Shown: positions 52,994 through 61,822, numbered from the stretch's first letter. The stretch is DNA of 64,000 nt from Solirubrobacterales bacterium (GCA_016712175.1 JADJRQ010000003.1:310001-374000); one strand, 5' to 3'. Program-made: numbers and translations. Notes: generated by a model not told the origin, from the letters alone.

Positions 52994-53389
52994 TCAGCCG
53001 TCGAGTGCTTCGTTGACCAGTTGGTCGGCTTCGGCGTTCATTTCCCGGCGCACGTGGTTGATCGTCCACTGGTCGAACTCCGCGAGAGCAGCTTTTGCTT
53101 CGGCGTGAAGTGGCTTGATTCCGGCGTTCTTTACTTTGTACTTGCCCTGGATCTGCTTGACGACCAGTTCTGAATCACCGATCAGGCTGACCTGATCGGC
53201 TCCGAGCTCTTTTGCGAGGTTGATGCCGGCTATGAGGGCCTTGTACTCAGCGACGTTGTTGGTCGCGTCACCGATCCTCTCACCGCGTTCGAGCAGGACC
53301 CCCCCGGTTTCGTCCCGGACCACGATCCCGATCGCCGACGGCCCCGGGTTGCCTCTCGCGCCGCCATCGACGTTCACAGTCAGTTTCAT
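52994..53389 (-). CDS. Ribonuclease HI-like protein
   Basis: 131 residues with the RNase H fold and its acidic residues: TVNVDGGARGNPGPSAIGI (Asp), NNVAEYKALIAGINLAKEL (Glu), IGDSELVVKQIQGKYKVK (Asp) and NAEADQLVNEAL (Asp). It degrades RNA in RNA-DNA hybrids. This short form matches the actinobacterial/archaeal type rather than E. coli RnhA with its basic loop. It lies 15 bases after the Xer recombinase gene. Confidence 0.88.
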   Translation of the reverse strand: MKLTVNVDGGARGNPGPSAIGIVVRDETGGVLLERGERIGDATNNVAEYKALIAGINLAKELGADQVSLIGDSELVVKQIQGKYKVKNAGIKPLHAEAKAALAEFDQWTINHVRREMNAEADQLVNEALDG

Positions 53390-53404
53390 CGAGGGGACTC
53401 TAAG

Positions 53405-54340
53405 TCAAGCGCGCGGATGGCTGCCGGCGTAGGCGTCACGCAGGCGGGCTGCGTCGAGGTGCGTGTAGACCTGAGTGGTCGAGATCGACGAATGTCCAAG
53501 AAGCTCCTGAATGGTGCGCAGGTCGGCCCCGCCTTCAAGCAGGTGCGTGGCGAAGGAATGGCGCAGGGCATGTGGTGAAATGCCTCCGGTGCCGGCAGCT
53601 TCGCGGACCCAGATCGCGAGCCGGCGGGTGACATCGGAGGGCGAAAGCCGGCGGCCGTTTCGCGAAAGGAACAAGGCCTTCTCGCCACGGTCCGAAACGA
53701 GGCTGGGCCGGCCGCGGGCCAGATAGGCCTCGACCGCGCGCTGAGCAGGCTCTCCCATTGGCAGGCGGCGATGGCGCGAGCCCTTGCCGACCACGCTGAT
53801 TTGTTCGGAGTCGAAGTCGAGCGAATCGACTTCGATCGAGATCACCTCTTCCGAGCGAAGGCCACAGGAATAGGCAAGTTCGAGCATGGCCCGGTCCCGC
53901 ATCTCGAGCGGAGTACGGGCCGGAACCCGGTTGAGCAGGGTCGCCATCTGTTCCGCGGTCAGGATCGTAGGCAGCTTTGAATCGGCCTTCGGGGCCGAGA
54001 CCAGGTCCGCCGGGTTCTGCTTGACCCGGCCTGTGCGCAGGAGAAAGGCATAGAGGCCGCGGATCGCTGCGAGTTTGCGGGCAATGGTGGTCGCCGCCAG
54101 GTCCTGGCCGGAGAGCGAAGCCGCGTAACGCCTCAGGTCGCGGTGCCCGACCTCGTCCGGCGCGAGTCCGGCCCTCCCGGCCCATTCCGCAATCTGAATC
54201 AGGTCGCGGTGGTAAGCCTTGATCGTCTTCGGGGACGAAGCGGTGGCCACGAGGTCTGCCTCGTAGAGGGCCATCGCCTGCACCCACCTGGGGTCGAGCT
54301 CGGGTCCTGCCTCGGGCCCGGCTTCGGCCTGGACCGTCAA
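53405..54340 (-). CDS. Tyrosine recombinase of the XerC/XerD type
   Basis: About 311 residues. The N-terminal SAM-like DNA-binding domain has TIKAYHRDLIQIAEWAGRAG. The catalytic domain shows the first Arg in LELAYSCGLRSEEVISIEVD, Lys in VVGKGSRHRRLPMG, the His-x-x-Arg box HALRHSFATHLLEGGADLRT, then LLGHSSISTTQVYTHLD with the nucleophile Tyr. It probably resolves chromosome dimers at dif. The TTG at 54340, directly after the upstream stop, is preferred; ATGs at 54370 and 54382 are in frame but would overlap the L,D-transpeptidase gene. Confidence 0.88.
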   Translation of the reverse strand: MTVQAEAGPEAGPELDPRWVQAMALYEADLVATASSPKTIKAYHRDLIQIAEWAGRAGLAPDEVGHRDLRRYAASLSGQDLAATTIARKLAAIRGLYAFLLRTGRVKQNPADLVSAPKADSKLPTILTAEQMATLLNRVPARTPLEMRDRAMLELAYSCGLRSEEVISIEVDSLDFDSEQISVVGKGSRHRRLPMGEPAQRAVEAYLARGRPSLVSDRGEKALFLSRNGRRLSPSDVTRRLAIWVREAAGTGGISPHALRHSFATHLLEGGADLRTIQELLGHSSISTTQVYTHLDAARLRDAYAGSHPRA

Positions 54341-54341
54341 A

Positions 54342-55382
54342 TCAGCCGATGTAGATCGGTGTGCCAACATCGACCCGGTCATAGAGATCGATCACGTCGC
54401 CAACAGCCATGCGGACACAGCCGTGGGATGCAGCCGATCCGAGCGATCCGGTGTCGTCCGTGCCGTGAATGCCGGCCCCGGCGAAGATGCCCATCCAGCG
54501 CGCCTTCAGCGGGTTCTCGGGCACCCCTCCGGGCACGACATCACCGGCCTGATCCCCGGCCCAGGCCGAGTTCGGCACGTGCCACGCCGGGTCGACCTGC
54601 TTGTCCTGGATGTTGTAGGTGCCGGCTGGAGTTTCGAGTCCGATCTGGCCGACGGCAACGGTGTAGGTCTTGCTCAGCTGAAGATCCTTCCAGAGCTTCA
54701 GCTGGTAGTTGCCGCGATCGAGTGTCAGGTAGGTCGGGTACTTCGACGCAACCTCTTTGGTCGTGACTTCAGGCTTGGTGACGTTTACTTTGGCGGCCAG
54801 GGTGCGATTACCCTTGCCCGATTCGAGCAGCGCGTACAGCTGGCTTTCGAGCTGGTTGTCACGCAGCCTGTAACCATCCTTTGCCTTGACGACGCTGAGC
54901 GATTCGGGTCCTGCGGCGACGGAAGCGTCGACCGGGTCCTCATTCACGTTTTCGGCAACGTCACGCACGAACTTGTTGACCGACTTCTTGGAGTAAGTCA
55001 CTTCAACCGGAATCGCCGCGTTGACTTCGCCCCCGGTCACCTCACGGACCAGACGCGTAGGTAGCGAGCCCTCCCGGCTTTCCGTGAAAGCCCGGTCGAC
55101 GCTGGTTCCAACGTCGGCATGGATGTTGAGATTCTTGACCGGGAGTTTGTACGTCTGCTTGTTGAAAGTGACTTCGACCGGCTTGCGCCGTGGTGCCAGC
55201 ACGTGGTTCTTCACGGCTTCGGTCGCCTGGTCGCGATTCATCCCGCTGACGTTCACACCGCTGATGGTCACGCCCTGAGCGAGCTCATCCTTGGTTGAAC
55301 TGTCGTACGCGTACGCACCGACAGCTCCTCCGATCAAGAGGAACACCGCTGCGATCATCAGTATCTGAGTCTTCCGTCCCAT
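54342..55382 (-). CDS. L,D-transpeptidase (YkuD) with membrane anchor
   Basis: 346 residues. An N-terminal helix (ILMIAAVFLLIGGAVGAYAY) anchors it outside the membrane. Residues about 35-220 resemble a peptidoglycan-binding/VanW-like module (GVTISGVNVSGMNRDQATEA). The C-terminal YkuD domain has QLKLWKDLQLSKTYTVAVGQ, GIHGTDDTGSLGSAASHGC and VRM, with the catalytic Cys in SHGC. It forms 3-3 crosslinks in peptidoglycan. CAGGGTTTGA precedes the ATG. Confidence 0.9.
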   Translation of the reverse strand: MGRKTQILMIAAVFLLIGGAVGAYAYDSSTKDELAQGVTISGVNVSGMNRDQATEAVKNHVLAPRRKPVEVTFNKQTYKLPVKNLNIHADVGTSVDRAFTESREGSLPTRLVREVTGGEVNAAIPVEVTYSKKSVNKFVRDVAENVNEDPVDASVAAGPESLSVVKAKDGYRLRDNQLESQLYALLESGKGNRTLAAKVNVTKPEVTTKEVASKYPTYLTLDRGNYQLKLWKDLQLSKTYTVAVGQIGLETPAGTYNIQDKQVDPAWHVPNSAWAGDQAGDVVPGGVPENPLKARWMGIFAGAGIHGTDDTGSLGSAASHGCVRMAVGDVIDLYDRVDVGTPIYIG

Positions 55383-55428
55383 TCAAACCCTGTCCTGGCT
55401 AGACAAATCTTCTACGTACCGTTCCGCA

Positions 55429-55455
55429 ATTGTAGATACCACGGCAGTCGGGCAA
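55429..55455 (-). promoter_or_regulatory. Possible promoter of the L,D-transpeptidase gene
   Basis: On the minus strand there is a TTGCCC -35 (55450-55455), 15 bases, and a TACAAT -10 (55429-55434). The spacer is short, so the -35 is uncertain. Confidence 0.4.
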
Positions 55456-55517
55456 TACCTTTTGGAGAACCGCAAGGGGTTTTGCAGGTAAAGTCAGGCG
55501 GCGAAGCCCTTTTGAGG

Positions 55518-56651
55518 TTATTCGCCGACTGGCGGAGACGGATCGAACATTGCGGCATCTTCTCGTCCTACGTCCTTTGACGGCTCCCGGATCACGTGCG
55601 GACTATGACGCAGGAATTCTTCCACCTCGGGTTCGTAGCGATACGGATTCACGACTCCGGCGGCAACGTGGTTCAGTCGCAGCCTCTCGCGTAGGTGGAT
55701 TACCGTTTCCCTAGAGGTGTTCCGGTAGTGGAAGCCGGTCGATTTGAAGAGTCGGTTGTCGATTCCTCGGCCAAACCGGAGCTGGCTGATCATTTCGTCC
55801 GGGATGTTCAGCCCGAAGCGACGGTACGCGGCAGCGGCTATCCCGGTCCCCCACGGCGGGATGACCGGGGCCGGATGCTTTCCCAGCAGCGAGATCGTCT
55901 CGGTCAGGGTCAGGACGCCGTCGCCGGCCACGTTGAACACTCCGGGCAGATCACGGATCGTCACGTGCTCGAGGGCGTGGACGACATCGACCTCGTCGAC
56001 GAACTGGTACCGCGGGTCAAAGCCGAGCACCATCGGCACCAGCGGCAGTGAGAAGAGGTGGACGTGCGATGAATCGACCTCGGTGCCGAGCACGTTGGCA
56101 AAGCGCAGCACGGACACGGTCACGTCAGGCCGGCGCTGGCGGAAATCGTCGACCGCGGCCTCGGCCTCGACCAGGTCCCGTTCGATCGCGGTCTGTGGCG
56201 GATGCTTACGGTTCATCGACTCGGTGAAGTAGGCGGGGTCATCCTGGGCGCAGCCGTACCAGTGTGCAGAGCTCTTGAAGACCAGTCGCCGCACCGGTGA
56301 ATCCGTGGCCGAACAGGCTGCGAGGATGTTGAGCGTGCCGATCACGTTGTTCTCGTGGACCGACTTCGGACGGGTGCCGGCCGGGCCTCGCACTGAATCG
56401 ACGACCAACCGGGTGTCGACGACCGTGTCAATTCGAGCCGCGTTGACGATCTTCTCGATGAGGCCGTGCTGGGCTCCGACCTTGACGTACTCGGTCCGTT
56501 CTAGCTCACGGGTCGGCTCGCTCGAGTCGACACCGATGATCACTTCAATATCCGGATTCGATTCAAGCGCTGCGGCGAGCCGCCCACCCCAGTAGGTGGA
56601 AAGGCCGGTAACGAGAACCCGGCGTGCGGCACCATCTTCAACAGTCGCCAT
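55518..56651 (-). CDS. NAD-dependent epimerase/dehydratase (SDR family)
   Basis: 377 residues. It opens with an NAD-binding glycine motif of unusual form (RRVLVTGLSTYWGGRLAAAL) and continues with NNVIGTLNILAACSATDSPV, LVFKSSAHWYGCAQDDPAYF and SVLRFANVLGTEVDSSHVHL. The standard YxxxK is not obvious; a Tyr in HWYG and a distant Lys may stand in, so catalysis is uncertain. Homologous SDRs in mycobacteria and relatives are linked to envelope lipid or glycan genes. It is divergent from an alpha/beta hydrolase gene. Confidence 0.75.
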   Translation of the reverse strand: MATVEDGAARRVLVTGLSTYWGGRLAAALESNPDIEVIIGVDSSEPTRELERTEYVKVGAQHGLIEKIVNAARIDTVVDTRLVVDSVRGPAGTRPKSVHENNVIGTLNILAACSATDSPVRRLVFKSSAHWYGCAQDDPAYFTESMNRKHPPQTAIERDLVEAEAAVDDFRQRRPDVTVSVLRFANVLGTEVDSSHVHLFSLPLVPMVLGFDPRYQFVDEVDVVHALEHVTIRDLPGVFNVAGDGVLTLTETISLLGKHPAPVIPPWGTGIAAAAYRRFGLNIPDEMISQLRFGRGIDNRLFKSTGFHYRNTSRETVIHLRERLRLNHVAAGVVNPYRYEPEVEEFLRHSPHVIREPSKDVGREDAAMFDPSPPVGE

Positions 56652-56657
56652 GGGTTC

Positions 56658-56663
56658 ATTCTG
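56658..56663 (-). promoter_or_regulatory. Possible leaderless-type -10 of the SDR gene
   Basis: CAGAAT-GAACCC-ATG on the minus strand keeps the six-base spacing but not the first T of TANNNT. Confidence 0.35.
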
Positions 56664-56709
56664 TCACTCCCAACCGGGTTCCGGATACAGGCGATAAAGT
56701 CCGCTTCCA

Positions 56710-57645
56710 GTGACCGACTCGAATACGGCTTCGGCCGAACCAGAACTTCCCGTTTACGACGACTATGGAGTCTCGGACGGCGAGTGGCTGCGGATCGACT
56801 GGAAAGACCACCTCAAGTCAGTAGCAGTCGAGTCGGAATTGGGGACGACCGAAGTCAGTTATGTCGAACTCGGCGAAGGTCCGCCGGTCTTCTTCGTCCA
56901 CGGCCTGGGCGGCAGCTGGAGAAACTGGCTGGAGAACATGCCGGCCGCCGCGAAGAACCATCGAGTCGTCGCCCTCGATCTGCCCGGCTTCGGCAGCAGT
57001 CCCCTGCCGACCGAGCCGATCTCCATCCGTGCCTACGGCGACCTGATCGTGGCCTTCGCCGACGCGATCGGCCTCGGTCCGGAGACCGCGCTGGTCGGCC
57101 ATTCGATGGGCGGCTTCATCGCCACCGAAGCAGTGATCGAAGCGCCCGGGCGCTTCTCCAGCCTGACCCTGGTTGCCGCCGCCGGCATCACTTTTGCCAA
57201 CTATCCGCAGACCCGCAAACAGATCGCCAAGATCGCAATCCGCATGACCCTTCCGATCGCGGCAAGCCGGCTTGAGCGGAACATGGGTCGCAAACGCCTC
57301 CGGTCTGCTTCCTTCAAGGGCCTCATCGCCCATCCGTCAATGATCGGACGCGAGATCCTCTGGGAGCTCGGCACCTATGGCGTCAAGGCCCCCGGCATGC
57401 TTCAGGCCGCCTACGCGCTGGCCGGTTACGACACCCGTCACCGCCTGGCTGAAATCACCCTGCCGACCCTGGTGATCTGGGGTGAGCAGGACTGGCTGGT
57501 CCCGGTCGGTGCCGCCTACGCCTATGAGAAGCGGATCCCCCACTCCGAACTCCATCTGATCCACGACACGGGCCATATGGTCCAGATGGAGCGGCCGGCG
57601 CGATTCAACCAGGTGGTCGAGGACTTCATCTCCCGCAAGAACTGA
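56710..57645 (+). CDS. Alpha/beta hydrolase
   Basis: 311 residues of the classical alpha/beta hydrolase fold: VFFVHGLGGSWRNWLENMPA (oxyanion region), ALVGHSMGGFIATEAVIEAP (nucleophile Ser in GHSMGG), TLVIWGEQDWLVPVGAAYAY (acidic residue) and HLIHDTGHMVQMERPARFNQ (His). Substrate is unknown; it could be a lipase, esterase or C-C hydrolase. The start is a GTG at 56710 with TAAAGT nine bases upstream as a possible -10. Confidence 0.85.
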   Translation: MTDSNTASAEPELPVYDDYGVSDGEWLRIDWKDHLKSVAVESELGTTEVSYVELGEGPPVFFVHGLGGSWRNWLENMPAAAKNHRVVALDLPGFGSSPLPTEPISIRAYGDLIVAFADAIGLGPETALVGHSMGGFIATEAVIEAPGRFSSLTLVAAAGITFANYPQTRKQIAKIAIRMTLPIAASRLERNMGRKRLRSASFKGLIAHPSMIGREILWELGTYGVKAPGMLQAAYALAGYDTRHRLAEITLPTLVIWGEQDWLVPVGAAYAYEKRIPHSELHLIHDTGHMVQMERPARFNQVVEDFISRKN

Positions 57646-57650
57646 CCGAA

Positions 57651-57672
57651 GGCCGGGCCCGAAGACCCGGCC
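57651..57672. terminator. GC-rich hairpin between convergent genes
   Basis: GGCCGGG and CCCGGCC enclose CCCGAAGA. It sits between the stops of the alpha/beta hydrolase and the first DUF3089 gene; no T run. Confidence 0.5.
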
Positions 57673-57684
57673 CACCGGAGAGAC

Positions 57685-59070
57685 TCAGGCGATCTGCTTC
57701 CTCACCTTGACGACCTTCTTCTTCAGTGACTTGACGCGCTTACGCTTGGCGGAGACTGACTTGCGGCTGGACCTCAGCTTTCGCTTGAGGACTCTCTTCC
57801 TCTTGCTTCTGGCTTTGACCTTTCGCACCTTCTTCGAGAGCTTCCTTACCGATTTCCTCTTCTTCGTAAGTTGCCTTTTCGACTTCCTGAGGCTGGACTT
57901 CAGCTTCTTCAGCTTCTTCTCGAGTTTCGCGATCCTCGCTTGCTCGACTCCGTAACTGTCAGCTTCGTTCTGGGCGATTGTCAGCAGGTTGCCTTCGGTC
58001 AGGTTCACCTCGGGCACGTGGTAGTTCGAACCCGAAGCCACCGTGGCGCCCAGGTCAATCCGGGTTTCGCCGGGCGTGTTGAGCTTGCTCAGGTTGAGCC
58101 AGTGGGCGCCCGCGTTGCGCCTGCATTCGACCTTGTAGTAATCGGGCTGGCCGAGCCAGGGACTCGCGGTCTCACTGGCGGGAGTGTCGAACAGATAGTC
58201 GAAGTTGACCAGGGGCTTCGTATTGCCGTTCCCGCCGTCAAGCAGGGCGGGGTTGGTGCAGACGACCTCGAATTTGGCCGGATCAGGCCTTGGCTCCGGA
58301 TAGATGAAGTAACCGAGGTTGAGCCGGGAGAAGGCTGCGGCAGGTCCGGGATCCGCGTTGTAGGTCGAGAAAGCAACCAGGCAGCCGAACTCGCCAATCT
58401 CGGAGCAGGCCGGCACGTTGTCGTACATGCCGCCGACGTTTTTGCCGTTTGGCACCCAGATGTTGGCTCCGGGAGCGAAGGCCCCAACGAAACGCTTGCG
58501 GAGTTCGGCGTCAGTGTCGACCATCTCGTCGATCAGGCGGGCCGTGTGGGCCGAGCCTTGCGAGTGACCGATCATGATGAAGCCGCGACCGTCGTTGTAG
58601 TTCTCCAGGTAATCCTGGAAAGCAGCCTTGGCGCTTGCGTAGGCGATCTCGACTTCGGGCGTGTCGCTCAGCTGGTTGCCGTGATTGGTCACCTGCTTGT
58701 ACATCGGCGCGTAGACGTTGCAGACCGAAGAAAACATGCGTGCCTGCTGGACCACGACACGTCTGATCGGCGGATCCTTGTCCAGATTCGAGTTCGGGGT
58801 CGCCTGGTCGCTCTGCGTCGGGTAGAGGTAGAAGCAGTCGACCGGCGCCTTTTCCGGCCGGGTGTAACCGAGGGGCGTGGCGCTCTGGCCGGGAGGCGGC
58901 TGGTTCGTTCCATCGATCGTGCCGGCGCACAGGTCATCCGACTGTCCCGGTTTGCATATCCACGTCGTCGAGTCGGCAGCAGAGGCCGGGCCGGCGAAAG
59001 CAACCGCTCCAAATCCCGCTACCAGGACAACCATTGCCAAACGACGCCACAACGTCTTCACTTCACCCAT
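57685..59070 (-). CDS. Secreted DUF3089 alpha/beta hydrolase, copy 1, with basic coiled-coil tail
   Basis: 461 residues. A signal sequence (LAMVVLVAGFGAVAFAGPAS) precedes a DUF3089 domain: TWICKPGQSDDLC, VDCFYLYPTQSDQATPNSN, the nucleophile elbow GFIMIGHSQGSAHTARLIDE and a C-terminal NAGAHWLNLSKLNTPGE. Conserved cysteines suggest disulfides. From about residue 365 follows a long coiled coil of heptads filled with Lys and Arg (KLEKKLKKLKSSLRKSKRQL and similar), ending RKQIA. AGGGAGAG lies nine bases before the ATG. DUF3089 proteins are lipase-like by fold; the substrate is unknown. Confidence 0.8.
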   Translation of the reverse strand: MGEVKTLWRRLAMVVLVAGFGAVAFAGPASAADSTTWICKPGQSDDLCAGTIDGTNQPPPGQSATPLGYTRPEKAPVDCFYLYPTQSDQATPNSNLDKDPPIRRVVVQQARMFSSVCNVYAPMYKQVTNHGNQLSDTPEVEIAYASAKAAFQDYLENYNDGRGFIMIGHSQGSAHTARLIDEMVDTDAELRKRFVGAFAPGANIWVPNGKNVGGMYDNVPACSEIGEFGCLVAFSTYNADPGPAAAFSRLNLGYFIYPEPRPDPAKFEVVCTNPALLDGGNGNTKPLVNFDYLFDTPASETASPWLGQPDYYKVECRRNAGAHWLNLSKLNTPGETRIDLGATVASGSNYHVPEVNLTEGNLLTIAQNEADSYGVEQARIAKLEKKLKKLKSSLRKSKRQLTKKRKSVRKLSKKVRKVKARSKRKRVLKRKLRSSRKSVSAKRKRVKSLKKKVVKVRKQIA

Positions 59071-59090
59071 GTGTTTTCTCTCCCTGCTGA

Positions 59091-60482
59091 CTAGACGACT
59101 TCGTTCAGATCAGTGATCTCACGCTGGTGAGATTTGATCGTGGCTCTAACGTTCCTGACCGCTTTCCTCTTGGTCTTGATCCGCTTCTTCAGGCTCTTCT
59201 TTGGCCTGCAGCGCTTCTTGACCTTCTTGTGGGCCTTCTTTGCCTTTCGGCACTTTTTCTTGGCCTTCTTCAGCTTCTTTTTGAGCTTCTTGACCTTGCC
59301 TTTTTGGGACTTGAGGCTCTTGCTGGCCTTGCCCAGCTCTCCCTGGACGACCGTCAGGCGAGCCCGGGCCGTTTCGCGTGACTCGAATGACGCCGCCTCG
59401 GTTGAGGCGATGCTGACCAGATTGGCCTCGGCCAGGCTAACGTCGCCCAGGTGCAGATTGCCGTCACCGCTGTCGATGACGCCGGCCAGATCGAGCCGTG
59501 GGTCAGAAGGATCGATCTTCGAGACGTTCAGCCAGTTGGCGTCACTGGTGCTCTTGCATTCGCCCTTGTAGTAATCGGGCTGCGCGAGGAACGGGCTTTC
59601 GTTTCCGGAGAGGAAGAGGCCGAGGTCGGCCAGCGGTTCGAGGTTGCCGTTGTCGCCGGAAAGCTCGGCCGGATTGGTGCACATGACTTCGTAGAGGTTC
59701 GGATCGGGACGCGGGTTCGGATTGACCCAGTATCCACTTCCGACCCGGCCAAACCCGGCACCGGGATCTGGCTCCTTGTTGTACATCGAGTAAGCGATCA
59801 CGCAGCCGAGCTGGTCATCGGACTCACACTCGGGAATGTTCTGGAACTGGCCGCCGACGTTCTTGCCTTTGGGCACGTAGACGTTGGCACCGGGGATGAT
59901 CGCCGAGATGACCTTGTCGCGGACCTCCGCGTTGTTGTCGATCTTCTCGTTGATCATCCGGGCAAGATGGGACGAGCCCTGCGAATGACCCATGATGATT
60001 ACGCCTCGACCGTTGTTGTAGTTCTCGAGGTAATCGTTCCAGGCCTTGACCACGTCGCCGTAGGCGATTTCGCGCACTTCCGGAGTGACCGGCTCCGCGA
60101 AGGTGTACTGGCGATAGAGCGGGGCGTAGACATCACAGACCCGGGAGAACTGGCGGGCCTGGTTGATCGCGACGTCCTTGAGTTCCTTGTCCGGGTTCAG
60201 GTTGGCGTTGGCCGTGTGCTGGTTGCTCTGGGTCGGGTAGACGTAGAAGCAGTCGACCTTGGGATCGGTCGCCGTCTTGTAGCCCAGGGGTGCGGCGCCG
60301 CCGCCCTTGAGCGAAGCGTTGCCGTCGACGTTGCCGAGACAGGGGTTGTCCGCCTGTCCGGGCTTACAGAGCCAGGTCGAATCGTCGGCTGCATTTGCCG
60401 GTCCGGCGAACGCAACTGTTCCGAAACCTGCGATCAAGGCGACCATTGCTGCGAGTCGCCAGAAAGTCTTCACTCCACCCAT
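59091..60482 (-). CDS. Secreted DUF3089 alpha/beta hydrolase, copy 2, with basic coiled-coil tail
   Basis: 463 residues, closely similar to copy 1 along the whole DUF3089 domain (STWLCKPGQADNPC, VDCFYVYPTQSNQHTANANL, GVIIMGHSQGSSHLARMINE, DANWLNVSKIDPSDP). The signal sequence is AAMVALIAGFGTVAFAGPAN. The tail from about residue 380 is again a coiled coil loaded with Lys (KKLKKKLKKAKKKCRKAKKA) and contains two cysteines. GAGGAGAT precedes the ATG. It lies 20 bases upstream of copy 1 on the same strand, so they form a tandem pair in one transcript. Confidence 0.8.
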   Translation of the reverse strand: MGGVKTFWRLAAMVALIAGFGTVAFAGPANAADDSTWLCKPGQADNPCLGNVDGNASLKGGGAAPLGYKTATDPKVDCFYVYPTQSNQHTANANLNPDKELKDVAINQARQFSRVCDVYAPLYRQYTFAEPVTPEVREIAYGDVVKAWNDYLENYNNGRGVIIMGHSQGSSHLARMINEKIDNNAEVRDKVISAIIPGANVYVPKGKNVGGQFQNIPECESDDQLGCVIAYSMYNKEPDPGAGFGRVGSGYWVNPNPRPDPNLYEVMCTNPAELSGDNGNLEPLADLGLFLSGNESPFLAQPDYYKGECKSTSDANWLNVSKIDPSDPRLDLAGVIDSGDGNLHLGDVSLAEANLVSIASTEAASFESRETARARLTVVQGELGKASKSLKSQKGKVKKLKKKLKKAKKKCRKAKKAHKKVKKRCRPKKSLKKRIKTKRKAVRNVRATIKSHQREITDLNEVV

Positions 60483-60591
60483 TAAATCTCCTCACCGAGC
60501 GGCCGTTGCCAACCGCGTTTATCCGTCCCTGATGTGACTGTACCGCGTTCCGTGACCCGGTTACCTCTGTTGGAACCCGCCTGAAGGCGTT

Positions 60592-61822
60592 TTACTTCGG
60601 TTTCCGGTGCGACTTCCTTCTTTTCTTCGCCAGGCGGGCTTTCTTCTTCGCCAGCCGCGCCTTCTTCTTCGCCCGGCGGACTTTCTTCCTGGCCTGGCGG
60701 ATCTTCTTCATGTAGGTCGCGGTCTGTCGGCGGACCACCGCGGTCAGGTTGCCGCCGGAATCGCTGACTTCGGTCAGGTGGGTGCCCCACGTCGGGGTAA
60801 GTGGTTCGCCAATGCGAACGCGTTTGTCATCCGGCGTGGAGATGTCTTTCACCTGAAGGTAGTGGGCGCCGTTCTTGTGGACGCACTCGCCGGTGTAAAG
60901 GCCTGGGTACGACAGGTACTGCGTCCCGGTCACCGGGAAGTGAGGGAGTACTGCCCCGAATGCTCCGGGGATCGGCTGGGAGTCGTAGATCGGTTTGAGC
61001 GCGCCTTTGCTGCCGTCGAGGGCCGCGGCGTTCACACACATCACTTCGTATTTCGAGGGATCCAGCCCGGGCGCGACCAGCGCGCCGCTGACCCGGCCGA
61101 AATTCGAGTTGGATGGTGCCGGATCGGTCAGGAAGCCGGACGAAGCGATGATGCAACCGGTCTCCTTCGCCTGGCGCAGGCCGGAACGTTCTGGAACTGT
61201 CCGCCAACACGCTCGTCCTTGGGTACGTAGATGTTGCCGCCCATCAGCACCGCGGAGACAAGGCGCTTCCGCAGCTTCGGCTTCTTGTCGAAGGTCTGCT
61301 GGATCAGGTCACCGAGGTGCCCGGTGCCCTGCGAATGGCCGATCAGGACGATCCCGCGACCGTGGTTGTACTTCTTCAGGTACTCGTGCCAGGCAGCCTT
61401 GACACCGGCGTAGGCCCTGGCGATCACGTCAGGGGTCAGTTGGCCGGAGAAGATTGCCGGGACCGTGTATTCCGGGTAGACCGGCGCGAACACACGGCAT
61501 TTCCGCGAGAAGATGGCAGCCTGCTGGCGGGCGACGCCGGCCACTTCGGGATCCACCGTGAGATCGGCGTTCGGACCCGCCTGCTGACTGACCGTCGGTA
61601 AACGTAGAAACAGTCAACCGGCGGCTTCTTCTGGCGCTTCGGCGTAAGCACCGTCTCTTCCCCGGTGCTTGTCACCGAGGTCGTATCCAGCGAGACCATG
61701 CAGGGGTTGTCGGCAAGGCCGGGTTTGCACATCCATTCGAAGTTCTTCTCGGCCGAGGCCGAGCCGGCCATGGTCAATCCGCCCGCGACCAGCACGACCA
61801 TCACCACGAGGGCTCGTCTCAT
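60592..61822 (-). CDS. Secreted DUF3089 alpha/beta hydrolase, copy 3, two apparent deletions, basic tail
   Basis: About 410 residues after adding one base near 61601 (joining CFYVYP to TVSQQAGPNADL) and one near 61178 (joining FQNVPAC to QAKETGCIIASSG). A signal sequence (ALVVMVVLVAGGLTMAGSAS) and the DUF3089 core (FEWMCKPGLADNPC, GIVLIGHSQGTGHLGDLIQQ, NGAHYLQVKDIS) are present. The tail is shorter: KKIRQARKKVRRAKKKARLA and then RRKSHRKPK. The ATG at 61822 overlaps the ilvD stop by four bases, so it should be translated after ilvD. The copy is more divergent than the other two. Confidence 0.75.

Noticed and set aside
53405..54340. Phage or island integrase next to the tRNA genes
   Set aside because: The protein has XerC/XerD length and motifs, lies between housekeeping-type genes, and no att duplication or phage genes are seen.
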